Below are positions 51,186-63,100 of a DNA stretch of 64,000 nucleotides, piece by piece (the first letter of the stretch is position 1; every line of letters begins with the position of its first letter). The DNA is from Trogon surrucura. Lineage: Eukaryota > Chordata > Aves > Trogoniformes > Trogonidae. The stretch lies in NCBI GenBank assembly GCA_020746105.1, contig CM036618.1, positions 123,823,191 to 123,887,190 of the forward strand. Reading direction: 5' to 3'. The notes beneath the pieces were generated by a model. It worked only from the letters and a program-made list of their open reading frames with translations. It was not told the DNA's origin and ran no database searches. The position numbers and the translations under genes were made by a program.

Positions 51186-54100
51186 GTGAGTAAAGACCTG
51201 TTTTATTTACACAGTGTTATTAAAATAATACATGCAGCTTTCCCTAAACAAAAAGAGGTTCCTGCAGATTTTGAAACAGCACTGCCTTAGTTCTTTGTGA
51301 GGGTACCCTGAGTGAGCATGGAGGTGCTGCAGACTCAGGTTTTATGTGGCCCGAACCCCTCCCTGTCTGTGACTGTCACAGGGCAAACAAAACTTTCCTT
51401 TGTTTCTGTCTTCCAGTTCAACAAATATAATGGGACGAGCCTAACTATTCAGCTCCCTTTCCAGATTGATTTTGTAGGCTTGAGGGGCAGTAAAGGTACA
51501 TGATGCCCTATTTATCCACCTTTACAGTAGAGGAAACAGGATTAGTTGTTAGAAAGGCAGTTCAGAAGTTTCTGGTTCCTGTGCAGTAGTGGCACTCTAG
51601 TCGAAACCTGACCCACCTTATCCACTGCCTGTATCCAGTAGGGAACAGCTGTGAAGAGCAGGGACTAGCTAAGTCAAAAGTTGTGGCAGCAACAGAAGAA
51701 GTCAAAAAGAACTCCTTTAAACTTTAATCTTTCTTATGTAGCTTGTCTTCAGACAAGAAGAGAAAAACTGGACTACAGCAAAACCATCCAGCAAAGTAGC
51801 GTCAAGAAATTTAAAGCTGGTAGCATAATAATTTCAGAGATCTTACTGCCAAGTGAAAGGTTTTGTTTTCAAATGCAGGTGTGGAAGGAAACAAAAAGGA
51901 GGTGCGTAAGATAGTCTTTCCGAAAGGCTCCCATTCAACAGAAGGACATTTTTACATGAACACCATCTGTGATGGAAAAGCTCTACTTAGAGATAGTGAT
52001 TTTATCAAGAATTTTTTTTTTCTAGCATTAAAGCAGGTAGCAAATCTGTGATACATTTTTTTTCTACCAACTTCTCTGCATGCTTACCCAATTCAGCCAG
52101 CAAACCAGTGGTAGCTGGAGCTTTCACTGGGTCAGAAGACTTGTTTTTCACAGTATTTTTATAACTCAACTAGTGCAAAAAGCTTTCAACATTAAATAAT
52201 ATTTAAAGCAAATCTGTAACTAAGCGACTTGTGTCAGCAGCTTTTGAGACGCAGTTGTGGCCAAGCAATTCCAAAACGTGATAGGGCGCTACTGTGCCCT
52301 AGATAGGCTGAGGATTAGGGTCTCCCTGGCAGAGCTGATGAGGAGGAATGAGAAATGATGCAGAAGACTGAAACAACTTGAGCAAGATGGTATAGAAACT
52401 GGCAGCCGTTCAGTAGTGCTTCCACTGAAGTGGTGCTGGATATTGTGGAAGAACTTGTGCCCATCTGAGCACACATAAGGTTTTGTGGGAGAATTTTCAG
52501 CTACTACTATCAAGTTGCAAAGCGGGTACTCTTGTTCTTAGTCCGTATCCCAGCATAATCCAAGCAGCACTGGATCACGTATAGCACCAGATTCAGGAAA
52601 TGCACTTTCCCTGTGGATATCTGCAAGATTAAGGCAGTGCCTCAGGCAGCACCTAGGTTAATGCTTCAGAGAAAACAAGTTAGTTCTCAGTGGCTGCCAC
52701 AAGTATTCAACAGATGGGGTCTAGCTCTTACTTAGGAACTGCAGTTGCTGCTTTAATGTAAATAAATTCTCCCGTTTGCAGAGCGTTGCTTTCAAACCAA
52801 GTTGTTGTGGGTTTTTTTTTACACTTGCTCCATAGTTTATTACTAACCATTTTGTATTTTCCTAGAAAAATCACAAGATTGGTCAGACTATGCTCTTTGG
52901 TGGGAGCAAAAAAAATGTTGGCTTCTGAAAACCCACTGGACACTCGATAAATGCGGGGTGCAGGCAGATGCTAAGCTGTTCTTTACTACTCAGCACAAAA
53001 TGCTGCGGCTTCGCTTGCCAAACATGAAGACTGTGAGACTCAAAGTCAGCTTCTCTTCTATGGTATTCAAAGCTGTCAGTGACATCTGCAAAATTCTCAG
53101 TAAGTAAAGCTAAATCCCCTCTGGCAACTAAGCTGGTGCAGGTTTGCAACTGACAATATATGTCTGAATCAGTAGTGCACTAGGAAATCAACTATAGCCA
53201 AACAGAAATATAGTGTGAAATACACTGAATAATAAAAGGCATAAGCTTCAAATATGGTGGTTCCATTTCTGTTCTTGCTTATGAGTGAGTCAGACATTTC
53301 ACTGAGGCTATTACGCTCAAAGGCAATTGCAAAGCCATTAGAAAGAATTTTCCCTTGGTGTTCTAAAATGCAGATACGCTTGCTACAAAAGCAGACTTAA
53401 ATCCTGTCAGAACTCACTCTTACTGCCCCACGTCTTTGGCCTTGTCACTGCATTACTGGATTTTCCAAGGCTACTGCTTTCAACCTGCTAAAAATAAAAT
53501 TCAGATTGCAACATGGAGCTTCCTCAAATGTTATTACCAACCGTGTGGTTTTTTTGGATGTAATCTGCTAAGTTTCAAATGTTTCATCTCACTTCACTTC
53601 CCAAATTGCCATTGTAGATATTAGACGGTCAGAAGAACTGTCTTTGTTGAAGCAGTCAGAAGACACACTCAAAAAGAAAAACAAAAAAAGACAAGAACAG
53701 CAAAGAAACAGTTACAGAAGATATTTTAAACCTATGCAACTCTCCAGTGAGTTCTGGATTATCAGGTAATGAAAAATCAGTATGATTTTATTCTTCTGAC
53801 TGAAAGTCAAAAAGAGGAAGAAAGTCTTTGCTACACAATTAAACCCAGGGAGACCGGTTTAACATAGGATGGTACTCAGAGAGACACCATTGGCATGAAA
53901 TTAGTGCCTTCAAGAGGTTACTGAAATCTCCAGTGCATCAATATTTTTCTGTTGTCTTTTAAAATGTTTTTCCATCCACTGGCACGAGAAAGGCCATACC
54001 AGAAAACAGGTGATCAGCTGTGGCACTGCACACACAGCATGTGCTGCTGCTCTTTGAAAATGTGAGACCACTCTTAAAATATTCAACAAGTGTCAGCTTG

Positions 54101-57100
54101 GAAAGAAAATGAGAAATAAAGCCTTGAAAGTATGTGTCTGTTATCTCCAATGCAACGGAGACAGCTCATAGAACAAGAAAGCACTTCTGGCCCTGCCTGA
54201 CTGTCTGAAGGCAGTTTTCCCTGGAATAATACATTATTCTCTGAACTTGCAGGAAGTCCAGGTTTATATAGCAAAACCATGACACCCATTTACGATCCCA
54301 TCAGTGGGACACCAGCTTCTTCAACAATTACTTGGTTCAGCGACAGTCCCTTGACTGAGCAGAACTGCAGCATCCTTGCCTTCAGTCATCCCAACTGTTC
54401 GCCAGAAACACTGGCAGAGATGTACCAGCCTCGGACTTTAGCTGACAAAGCCAAACTCAATGCAGGGTAAGATGCCTCTTGTTGAGATGTTTGTTAGCTG
54501 GCTTAAGGGTAGCATTAATTCATCTTTCTCAGTGTAAAGCAGAATTTGAAAACAAACTCCTGATAAAGGGCTATATTGATACTTAAAAATATGCTTTGAT
54601 CTTGATTTTGTTTCAGAAATACTTTCTTTTAATCTTTTTTCCTTATTCAACATACTTGGTCAGGCAATTTTGTTTTAAGATGATGAATGACATAATTGTG
54701 CAGCCTCTGGACTAAATTCTGTTATGAGATGAAGGCACATCCAGTTTAGCACTGTGGGCACAGCTGAAGGACAGTTTGGATAGCGAAGTCTAAAGACTTT
54801 AGGTGCACAGTGGAAATACATGTGGATAAATTCAATGAAGCTCTAATGTATTACACCTAGGTGACTTACTGAGTTATGCACAAGCAAACACTGCTTATTG
54901 TACCCCATGAAGAATACACAGCACTAGGGGTTTAGTGGTGCAAGCCTCTGAGAGGATTGTCTCTAGCATTAAAATGTGGATTGTCATTTTTGGATCTGTG
55001 GAGCATTTAACAGTGACTTTGGTATTTTCATTGGTTTTCACCAGAGAACAGAAGTAGCTACAATTATAAAACAGAAAATACTGAAATGAAAGGTGAGAAT
55101 TCTAAGTATTACAGGCAGACTTTTGCCCTGACTTAAATGAACCTCCCATTTCTGGAGATCAAGAAGAAAAAATCTTATTGGCGCAGGTTATCCCACCACT
55201 AGTTACTGCTCAGTTCCTGGTATCTAGTCCTGATGTTTTGAATAGTGCTGGAGGAAAAAAAAACAAAACCGGAAGATTGTAGGTACCATATTTATAGAAT
55301 GAAAGTCAGAACATTCCGCTTTCTTAAGTTATGTGAATTTTCCCCAGATATGCAGGAATTTGAGCTGTTTGTTCCCACTTTTGTTTCACAATTACATTGG
55401 AGCTCTTCCGGTGTGATAGTTTTGCCTTTACAGATGTATCTGTGGGTTGTTTTCTTCTGCAGCTGGCTAGACTCGTCTCGATCACTTATGGAACAAGGCA
55501 TTCTGGAGGACGATCAACTTCTTTTACGCTTTAAATATTACACCTTCTTTGATTTGAATCCAAAAGTAAGAGCTTTGCTTTTATTGCTATTCATTGTTTG
55601 CCTGCTTCCCTTTCATGTCAAGGACCTATAGCACGAGGATATTGAATTTTAGCTAGGATTTGTTAGAGGCCCTTCAGAGATCAAATTCAACTTCTGCCCC
55701 TCAGCTAAAGCTGCACTTTTCCCCTCTGGACACTGAATCACTCTTCCTTGCCTGAAATGAGATCTTAAGTATAAAGATGAGATCTGAAGAGCATCAGAAA
55801 CAATATCCAGATTTCCAGAGGGGCCGGTTTACTTTCTGCCTCTTTTAACATGAAAAATTAAGGGGAAAACTAAACCATCAGTATCCTAAATGATATAAAG
55901 GTATAAGCCCCATTTTTGAAAAGGGACTTAAAACCAACAGTTCTGTTCCACTGCCCTTCACTGAATATTCAGCTTTTCTGGGCTGAAGCCCTCAGAAGCA
56001 CTCAGGCAGTGAAACTTGTTTCAGTGTGACTGAGTGATTAAATACCTTTGGAAAGTTCAGCAAAAGTTAAATGTTTTCCCAAGCTGCCTCTCATTTGCCT
56101 TTATTTCCACTAAAAGTCAGTCACGGTGGTTGTGCTAAGCCAGTGCTTTCACAGCTTGGGAGATACTTTAATGAAATGAAAGCACAATCATTGACCATTT
56201 TAAACCAACAAGAGTTCAAATGTGAGTTTTAGAGGATTTGGCCTTCACATTGTTATTTTCTGTAAATTCTGTAAAACTCTTTCATTTCAGGCATCTCAGA
56301 TAAACAAGAAGGGTGTTTTGTTATTCATGGGTTTGGGTGGAATGCCATCCCCACTAAAATTCCAGTACATGTCTCAACTTCAGCAGCCAAACATTTCCCT
56401 TCTTTGCCCCAACCAGCCATAGAGCCATAGGATGAGATCACGCAAAACAGCTTCAGGCAACTTAATAGCTCACCACTGCTGGGAGAGGTCACACTCCAGG
56501 GTTTACCCTCCTATCACTTGCCTTTCACCAGCTCTGGGGCTTGAATATTTCTGTGAATCACTTTAGCTTATTATCCAAGTAGATCATAAGAAACAATCAC
56601 TATCCAAAGAATGGATACACTATTACAGCAGTTCAGAGCAGGATGTGACAACCGTCAACCCAGTGCAAAGATAGAGCCAAAACCAAAAAAAGCCAAGAGC
56701 AGAAGTGAGGAATAAGTTTCTTTCGGTCTTTTGGCAGTAGCAAGCTCTTGAATGTCACACTAATATCGGCCATGTCACGTTACTTTCACATGTCAGTTAA
56801 GCCAGTCCAGCCACCACAAAGGGGGATGTCTTAATCTCCCCTTATGCTTCAGCCAAGGACCTACGATTAATTTTCTGTTGGATCAGCAAGCTCCGGGAAT
56901 GTACAGCAGGGCAGGGGTTGAGGGAGGAAGCCAACAACCTTTATGGCTTCAGCTGAGTGTTAGATCAGCTGCAGCTGATAGTGAATCTCTGTCTTGATGG
57001 TCATTAATGACCAATGTTTTTCTCTTTTGCTACAGTATGATGCAGTGCGAATAAACCAAATATATGAGCAAGCCCGCTGGGCTATCCTGTTAGAAGAAAT

Positions 57101-60100
57101 TGACTGCACAGAGGAAGAAATGCTGATCTTCGCTGCACTACAGGCACGTACTTGATCCAGGTTGCAAAACCTGTTTCCTCAAGAGGCAGGCACAAGCTAG
57201 GACAAGACCAGGATAGAGCCCAGGCCAATAGCTCTGCTTGGATTAAGAGTATGCATTTGAGTGAGAAACAATAAGCAGCATCCATCAACTAAACCACCTG
57301 ACTTCAGTCGCGGTGCACTATTATTCAAACTGACACATACCATAATGGAACCATTTGCTAACATTATCTAAAACAAACCGTACCCAGGAAGTAACTTTGA
57401 TACCAGCCTGTTCTTCAGGGGATTACTGTGAAGTGTTGCTTCCCATATCTGCCACCATCCTTTCACACATCCTTCCTGAAAATCTCGCTAATACGTAAAT
57501 ACATATATTCACAACAGGCGGAAAAAAAGCTGTATGGCACAGTGTGAAGATCGGCATGCTGCAGAGTGCATAGAAATTTAACATGACGTAGTGTGTCAGT
57601 CCCTGACTGTAGGTAATAAGGCACAAATGTTTACTACTAATAAACTCCTTCCTTCAAATGTAAACAGAGCTGCCAAAATATTCACGGCTTGCCACTGCAG
57701 AATACCACGGAACCTTGCTGCCAAGTTTCCACCTGGTATGGGCAGCGCTTACAGCTGATGGTACTAGGGATGCAAATGTTAGCACTGAGTCAGCCGCACA
57801 GAACAGAGACCATTATTATACAGTGAAATGCAAACACTGGCAATGAAAATAGGGAACTGTTACCAGTAATTGCACTGGAGATCACAGTGGACTTACCCAC
57901 TTCCTTGTGAGAAAGCCCGTGGTTCCATGCTGCAGAATTTGATGCAGTTGTCCAAGACCCAAAAGACCAAGTGGCCTATTTTCATATGCCGTGATTGTGT
58001 GTTGCTAATTGACATGTGACACTTTGATATTGATGTTTTATTTTAGTATCATGTAAGCAAGTTATCATTATCATCAGAGGCACAAGATTTCACCCGTGAA
58101 TCAGAAGTGGATGAAGTAGAAGCTGCACTTTCTAATCTGGAAGTGACACTGGAAGGTGGAAACGCAAGTAACGTTTTGGTATGTCCTTCTGGATCCCAGA
58201 ACTGCTTTTGTTGGTCAGATGCATTGACTCTGATGAGTCTACCTCGTTCCTGATTTTTTTTAACAGAGATAATAGACGATTGCAAAGTATACTGTACTAA
58301 AATTATTCCTAATTATTCCTGATAGGAGGACATCACAGACATCCCGAAACTTGCTGATAATCTCAGGCTAGTTAGGTGAGTTATTAAAACTAATAATAAA
58401 ACATCCAAATGAAAAAGCTCAAAGAGGTCTCTTGAGTTTTTCGTTCTAATCTAACAGTAGATCCTATGGCTATAAATTAACTAATACACCAGAGAGGTCT
58501 AACTAGCCTAATACCATCCTCTTCAAATCCTTCTCTTGCTGCTTCTGAGCAAGATTCTTAGCAAATCTTTCTAGCTCCTGGGGTGTGGAGTAGCTGTACT
58601 TAAGCTTATTAAAAGACCAGGCTCTTTATATTTCCCATTGCTCATCAGTCATCATCTATAAACAAGAGTTTACAGTTTTGTTTTCAATCACATATTACTG
58701 GGTTTTGCCAATGAAAAATTTCTCCCTGAGGAGAATTTCTGAAAGCAGCCCTTAGCCTTTCTAACCAGACATGGAGTCTGTTTTTTTCTAATATCAAAAT
58801 AAGTTTCTGTGATGCCACTACAATATCTTGATTTATGGGTTATTTAAATGACTGCAGTGACCTCAAGCTTGTAATGCCTTTTATCATTCAAATTCGTAGT
58901 CAGTGAACTGAAAACTGCACCTGAAAATTCTTAACTGCTAAGAATTGTTAATTATTAATTTCCAGTTAGGATTTTTATTTGACATTCAAATTACTAAGGT
59001 GGTGTAACATGAAAGGGAATTTAAGCCCTTAAGTCCTGTCAGTAACTCGCCTCTAACAATGGATTGTTTATTTTTCACCAGCAGTACAGCAATTCACTTT
59101 CAAAAGCATTTAGCAGGTTTTTTTCCATGAAAAACTTCCTACATACATGATAAAGCACTTACTAAACCTAAGGCATAATAGAAACTAGGTAAGGTATAAG
59201 ATATTTCCTTAAACGTAAAACAACATTTCATTACTATAATTATTTTGCTTAATTTTAAGCCTAAAATGCAAAGCGCTGCATGTCATACTGCTGACTCTAT
59301 TCATGTAGTGAACTTTTATTCACATTTCTTCACAGTATGGACCACCTTAGCACATTAGTAAATACTCCTTTCAGGGGGGTGACAATATTGTGGAGAATTG
59401 TAATATTTCTGTAACAACAAACAGCTTTCCAGAAAGTTTTCAGCAACTTTTTTCTGATAGAAAAACAATTTTGTTAGTCTAAAAAAAATGGAGTAGTCCC
59501 TGATTTCTGAAGAAGGTTGCTCTACTGGAAAAGTAAAAGCCAAAATATTTGGCAGGTTTGAAAATCCAAGTTATTTTTTTCATTTAAACATAAAAAATAG
59601 CCATTTTCTGGAAAGGGTTTTAAACTAGGATTTCTAGAAAGGCTCTGGTGAAGGCAAGAGTGAGTATAATAAATCGCTGTTTTCCTGCTTGCTGTATACT
59701 CTTTGTACTATCACTTTAGATTTAAAGGGAAGTAGTACATGGACAGTGGATTTTTTCTTTCTTTTCTCTTTTTAACTTGTTGACCTTTGTAGCTAGTTGT
59801 GAAGGATTTCTCTACTAAAATAGTGATTAATAGGTATTAACCTTTGGTTTTCTCTCTTGAAATATAGTGAACCTGGGATTTTATTTCCCCCTCTCTTCCC
59901 CATGGTTTTGTTAGTGTATTCTTGTAGAATTAATTGTGATTTTTATCTCTTACTGAAGAAAGGTGGGGCTGGCACAATGATTATATTTCAGATTAGTCTC
60001 TGTCAGTTAATTCTCAATTCCAAAGTCGATCTTTTTAAACTTACTCTACGAAAGTAATCTGTTTGCATTGAAATGTAGTCAAATAATTAAAATGAAGATT

Positions 60101-63100
60101 ATATCCACATGAAGAGCTGGAGTAACGTTGCCCTAGTGGAAGAAGACAGGTTAAATTATTACCTTTACTTGGAGTGCTACAGAACCTCTGTAATCTTAGG
60201 GAAGGAATAGAATTTTGTTGTAAGGCAAGACGATTTCTTACTCCCTTACAATCTAATGAATACAAGTTAGTTTAATCTTCTAGGTAAGGAGCTGTGAAAA
60301 ACTGAAGCTAATTCTAGTGCCTGTGAACAAACCTAGTGGGTTACATTAGCATAACTGAGTTCATGTAAGAAACTGAATTAGTCTGTTAGAAGGGAATGGC
60401 TTTCATTAGGAATGGCAAGGAAAAGAAAAGGCCAGAAAAACAAAAAAAAGGACCAAAAAAATCAAAAAAAGGACAAAAAAAAAAAAGAGAAAGAAAAAAA
60501 ACCTTGAGAGAAATTATAGATGGGATTCACCCAAATCTGGGGTAAAAAACACATCCATACCTGGGAACACTTGCATGCGGTGTTGGAGGCATTTGCCACT
60601 CGCCTCACTGACATGCGTATGAGTAACCCAGGTGAAGCCCTGTGTGTGACCTCCAAGCAATTTGAGTTCCACAGTAATGTTTGTGAGTGACTGAGTAATT
60701 TGTACATTTCGATATGAACAAATGTGATTTCTTTTTTATTTGTAGGCCCAGGAGGCTGTCACTCAAAACTATCAAGCCATATTGGTTTGTCTTCAAAGAC
60801 ACTTCAGTATCTTATTTCAAAAACAAGGAATCCGCACAGGGAGAACCTATTGAGAAGCTAAACCTAAAAGGTAGGCATTTTCCTTTCTTTTTCTGTCGTG
60901 TTTGTGAACTGAATAAATCAGGAAGTCTATGTAAGTCTGAGGAAGACACACACAATAGCATTTACTCGTGGATTTTTTGCAGTTCTCGAGGCTCCTAAGC
61001 AGGCAGACCAGATCTGCAGAGGAGGTTTAAACAAAAAAGATTCAATATCTTAGCCCAAATGAAGATTGTTTGGGCCTGGCTTGTAAAATGCCATGTACTA
61101 CTGAATTCAGTTAAAGAGGAGTCAGATAGATAGACTCACAGAATCATAGAATGGCCTAGGCTGGAAGGGACCTTAGAGATCATTTAATCCAACCTCCCTG
61201 TCATGGGCAGGGACGCCCCTCAACTAGATCAGGCAACACATGGGGACCCAACGGGAATCGAACCCGGATAGAGAACATGATCTGTGTGTCACTTTCATTT
61301 CCAAACATTTTTACTCTATGTTAAATGGTAGCACTCGCTTCTGTCCTTGGCAAACGCAGGTTGGTAGTCGAGGATTATAGATAGTGCAGCGGACAAGAAG
61401 GCCACAGGTTGCGCCTACCTACTGCTGGGCAGGGGCAGCTCCAAAACTTTCTCTGGCCCTTGTTTGGTTCACACACGGGGATTTCCATAGCTCCAGCCAG
61501 CTTTAGGTATTTCTGGAAGAGAAACCCCGGGTGTACACATGGCAAACACCAACCCCATATATAGCCTCCATCTACATCTACTCCTGCAGGGACATCATTT
61601 GTTCAGCGTCAGGGAACCACTGATGCCCAGGATTCATCCTAGAAGAAACCTTTGAAATAGAAGGAAGATTCACCCCTGTGAACAAATGGCTCTGCATACC
61701 AATCTGCATTTCCTCAGTAGGTCAGATAAAGGCATGGTAAAACTAGCCAGGGTGGCTGAAACCTCACCAACTAGCCCACAGCCTTGCAGGGATCCTCGAC
61801 TCCAGCTGAATCCAGAAGGCCTGTAATAGCACCGTCAATATGAAACGCCAGGTCCCTGGAGTTCTCTGGCATCCCTGAACTGGCCAGCTCCATTGTAAAT
61901 GTCACCCACTGTCAGTACTAAGTTGCTTCTAGTCAAGGCTTTCGAGTCATTTAGGGTATCTCATCAGTTCCTCTCCATTCCTAAGATCAGGCTGAGGTTG
62001 AGAGTATTTGCATCCTTTCTCTTCCACATTGACTAACACACTCTTTGAGCTCAGAGCATTCATCACCCTGGCAAGCCAGACTAAACAGTGAACTAGAATA
62101 GAAACTTCTCATTAGGCCTAAGCTTCAAAAGTCTTGGCCTTTGATCTCAAAGAAAACCAACCATTAAGTACTGCTCATTAGTACTAATCAGTACTTAAAG
62201 TTAGTGATGTAGTAACTAAATAATTTCATGTCTTTCTGATTCTCTGTGATCTAGGATGTGAAGTTGTACCAGATGTAAATGTTTCAGCAAAGAAGTTTGG
62301 AATCAAATTACTAATTCCTGTCGCTGATGGCATGAATGAAGTATATTTAAGATGTGATAATGTGAGTAATAAGGCAAGGAAAAGTTTGTATTTGAATTCG
62401 TGACAGATTGTCTAGGACACCCATTGCCCTGTTCTAGAATTTGTAGAGAAAAATAAGGATGTTGCAGCGAGTTTGCTCCCTGCATTTAGTAAAATTTAAG
62501 AATGACGTAGTGGCTTAACAAATAAGTAATGGTTGAGGGGACAAAAGGACAATAATTCTGTTTATCATCAACTTAAAAGTAAAGCTGCTGGAAAGAAAAA
62601 AAAGAACAAACTATCAAAAAAAACTAAAAAGAGGTTGCAATATTTTGTTGCGGTGTTTTCAGAGGACTGACATTTGGGTTTTGTTCTCTGTTTATGAATT
62701 GGAACTCTCTCCATTCAGATGAGGGTAGTGTGATAAGGATCCTACATTAGCTTTCAAATTCAGTTTATTTCATTTGTATTAAAATGTGTGAATCTAAATT
62801 GTGTATAGATGTTCATTAGGTGGAAAACAGTCATGTGATAAATTTCCAAGAGAATCTATTTCAAAGTACTCGATTTCTTTGAAAATGTAAAACCTGGCAG
62901 TCCTGTAGGAAGAAGTAGCCCAATCAGGGAAGAACAGCAGCACTACGATAACTACACATCCGCACAAATTAAGCGAAATAACCCAGAATGGTTTCATCAT
63001 GCAGCAAAAGATGTGTGAGCAGCAGCCAGCTTCATAAAGGGTTTGCCCAAAAATATCAAACACTTGTCTTTGTTGCAGGAGAATCAATACGCTCAGTGGA

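Larger units (their letters stand above)
60871..62254 (+). other. FERMT1 intron 10
   Basis: 1,384 bases. It contains a CR1 tail joined to a tRNA-like segment (61137-61275) and a nested palindrome at 62164-62198. It ends in GATCTAG before exon 11. Confidence 0.85.

Noticed and set aside
57144-57149. Use of the GT at 57148 as the exon 7 donor instead of GC
   Set aside because: It adds four bases and throws exon 8, which matches kindlin-1 in the expected frame, out of frame.
61240-61330. A complete tRNA gene on the minus strand
   Set aside because: Only the T-arm and an acceptor-like strand are convincing. No D arm, anticodon arm or A box can be placed at the right distance.
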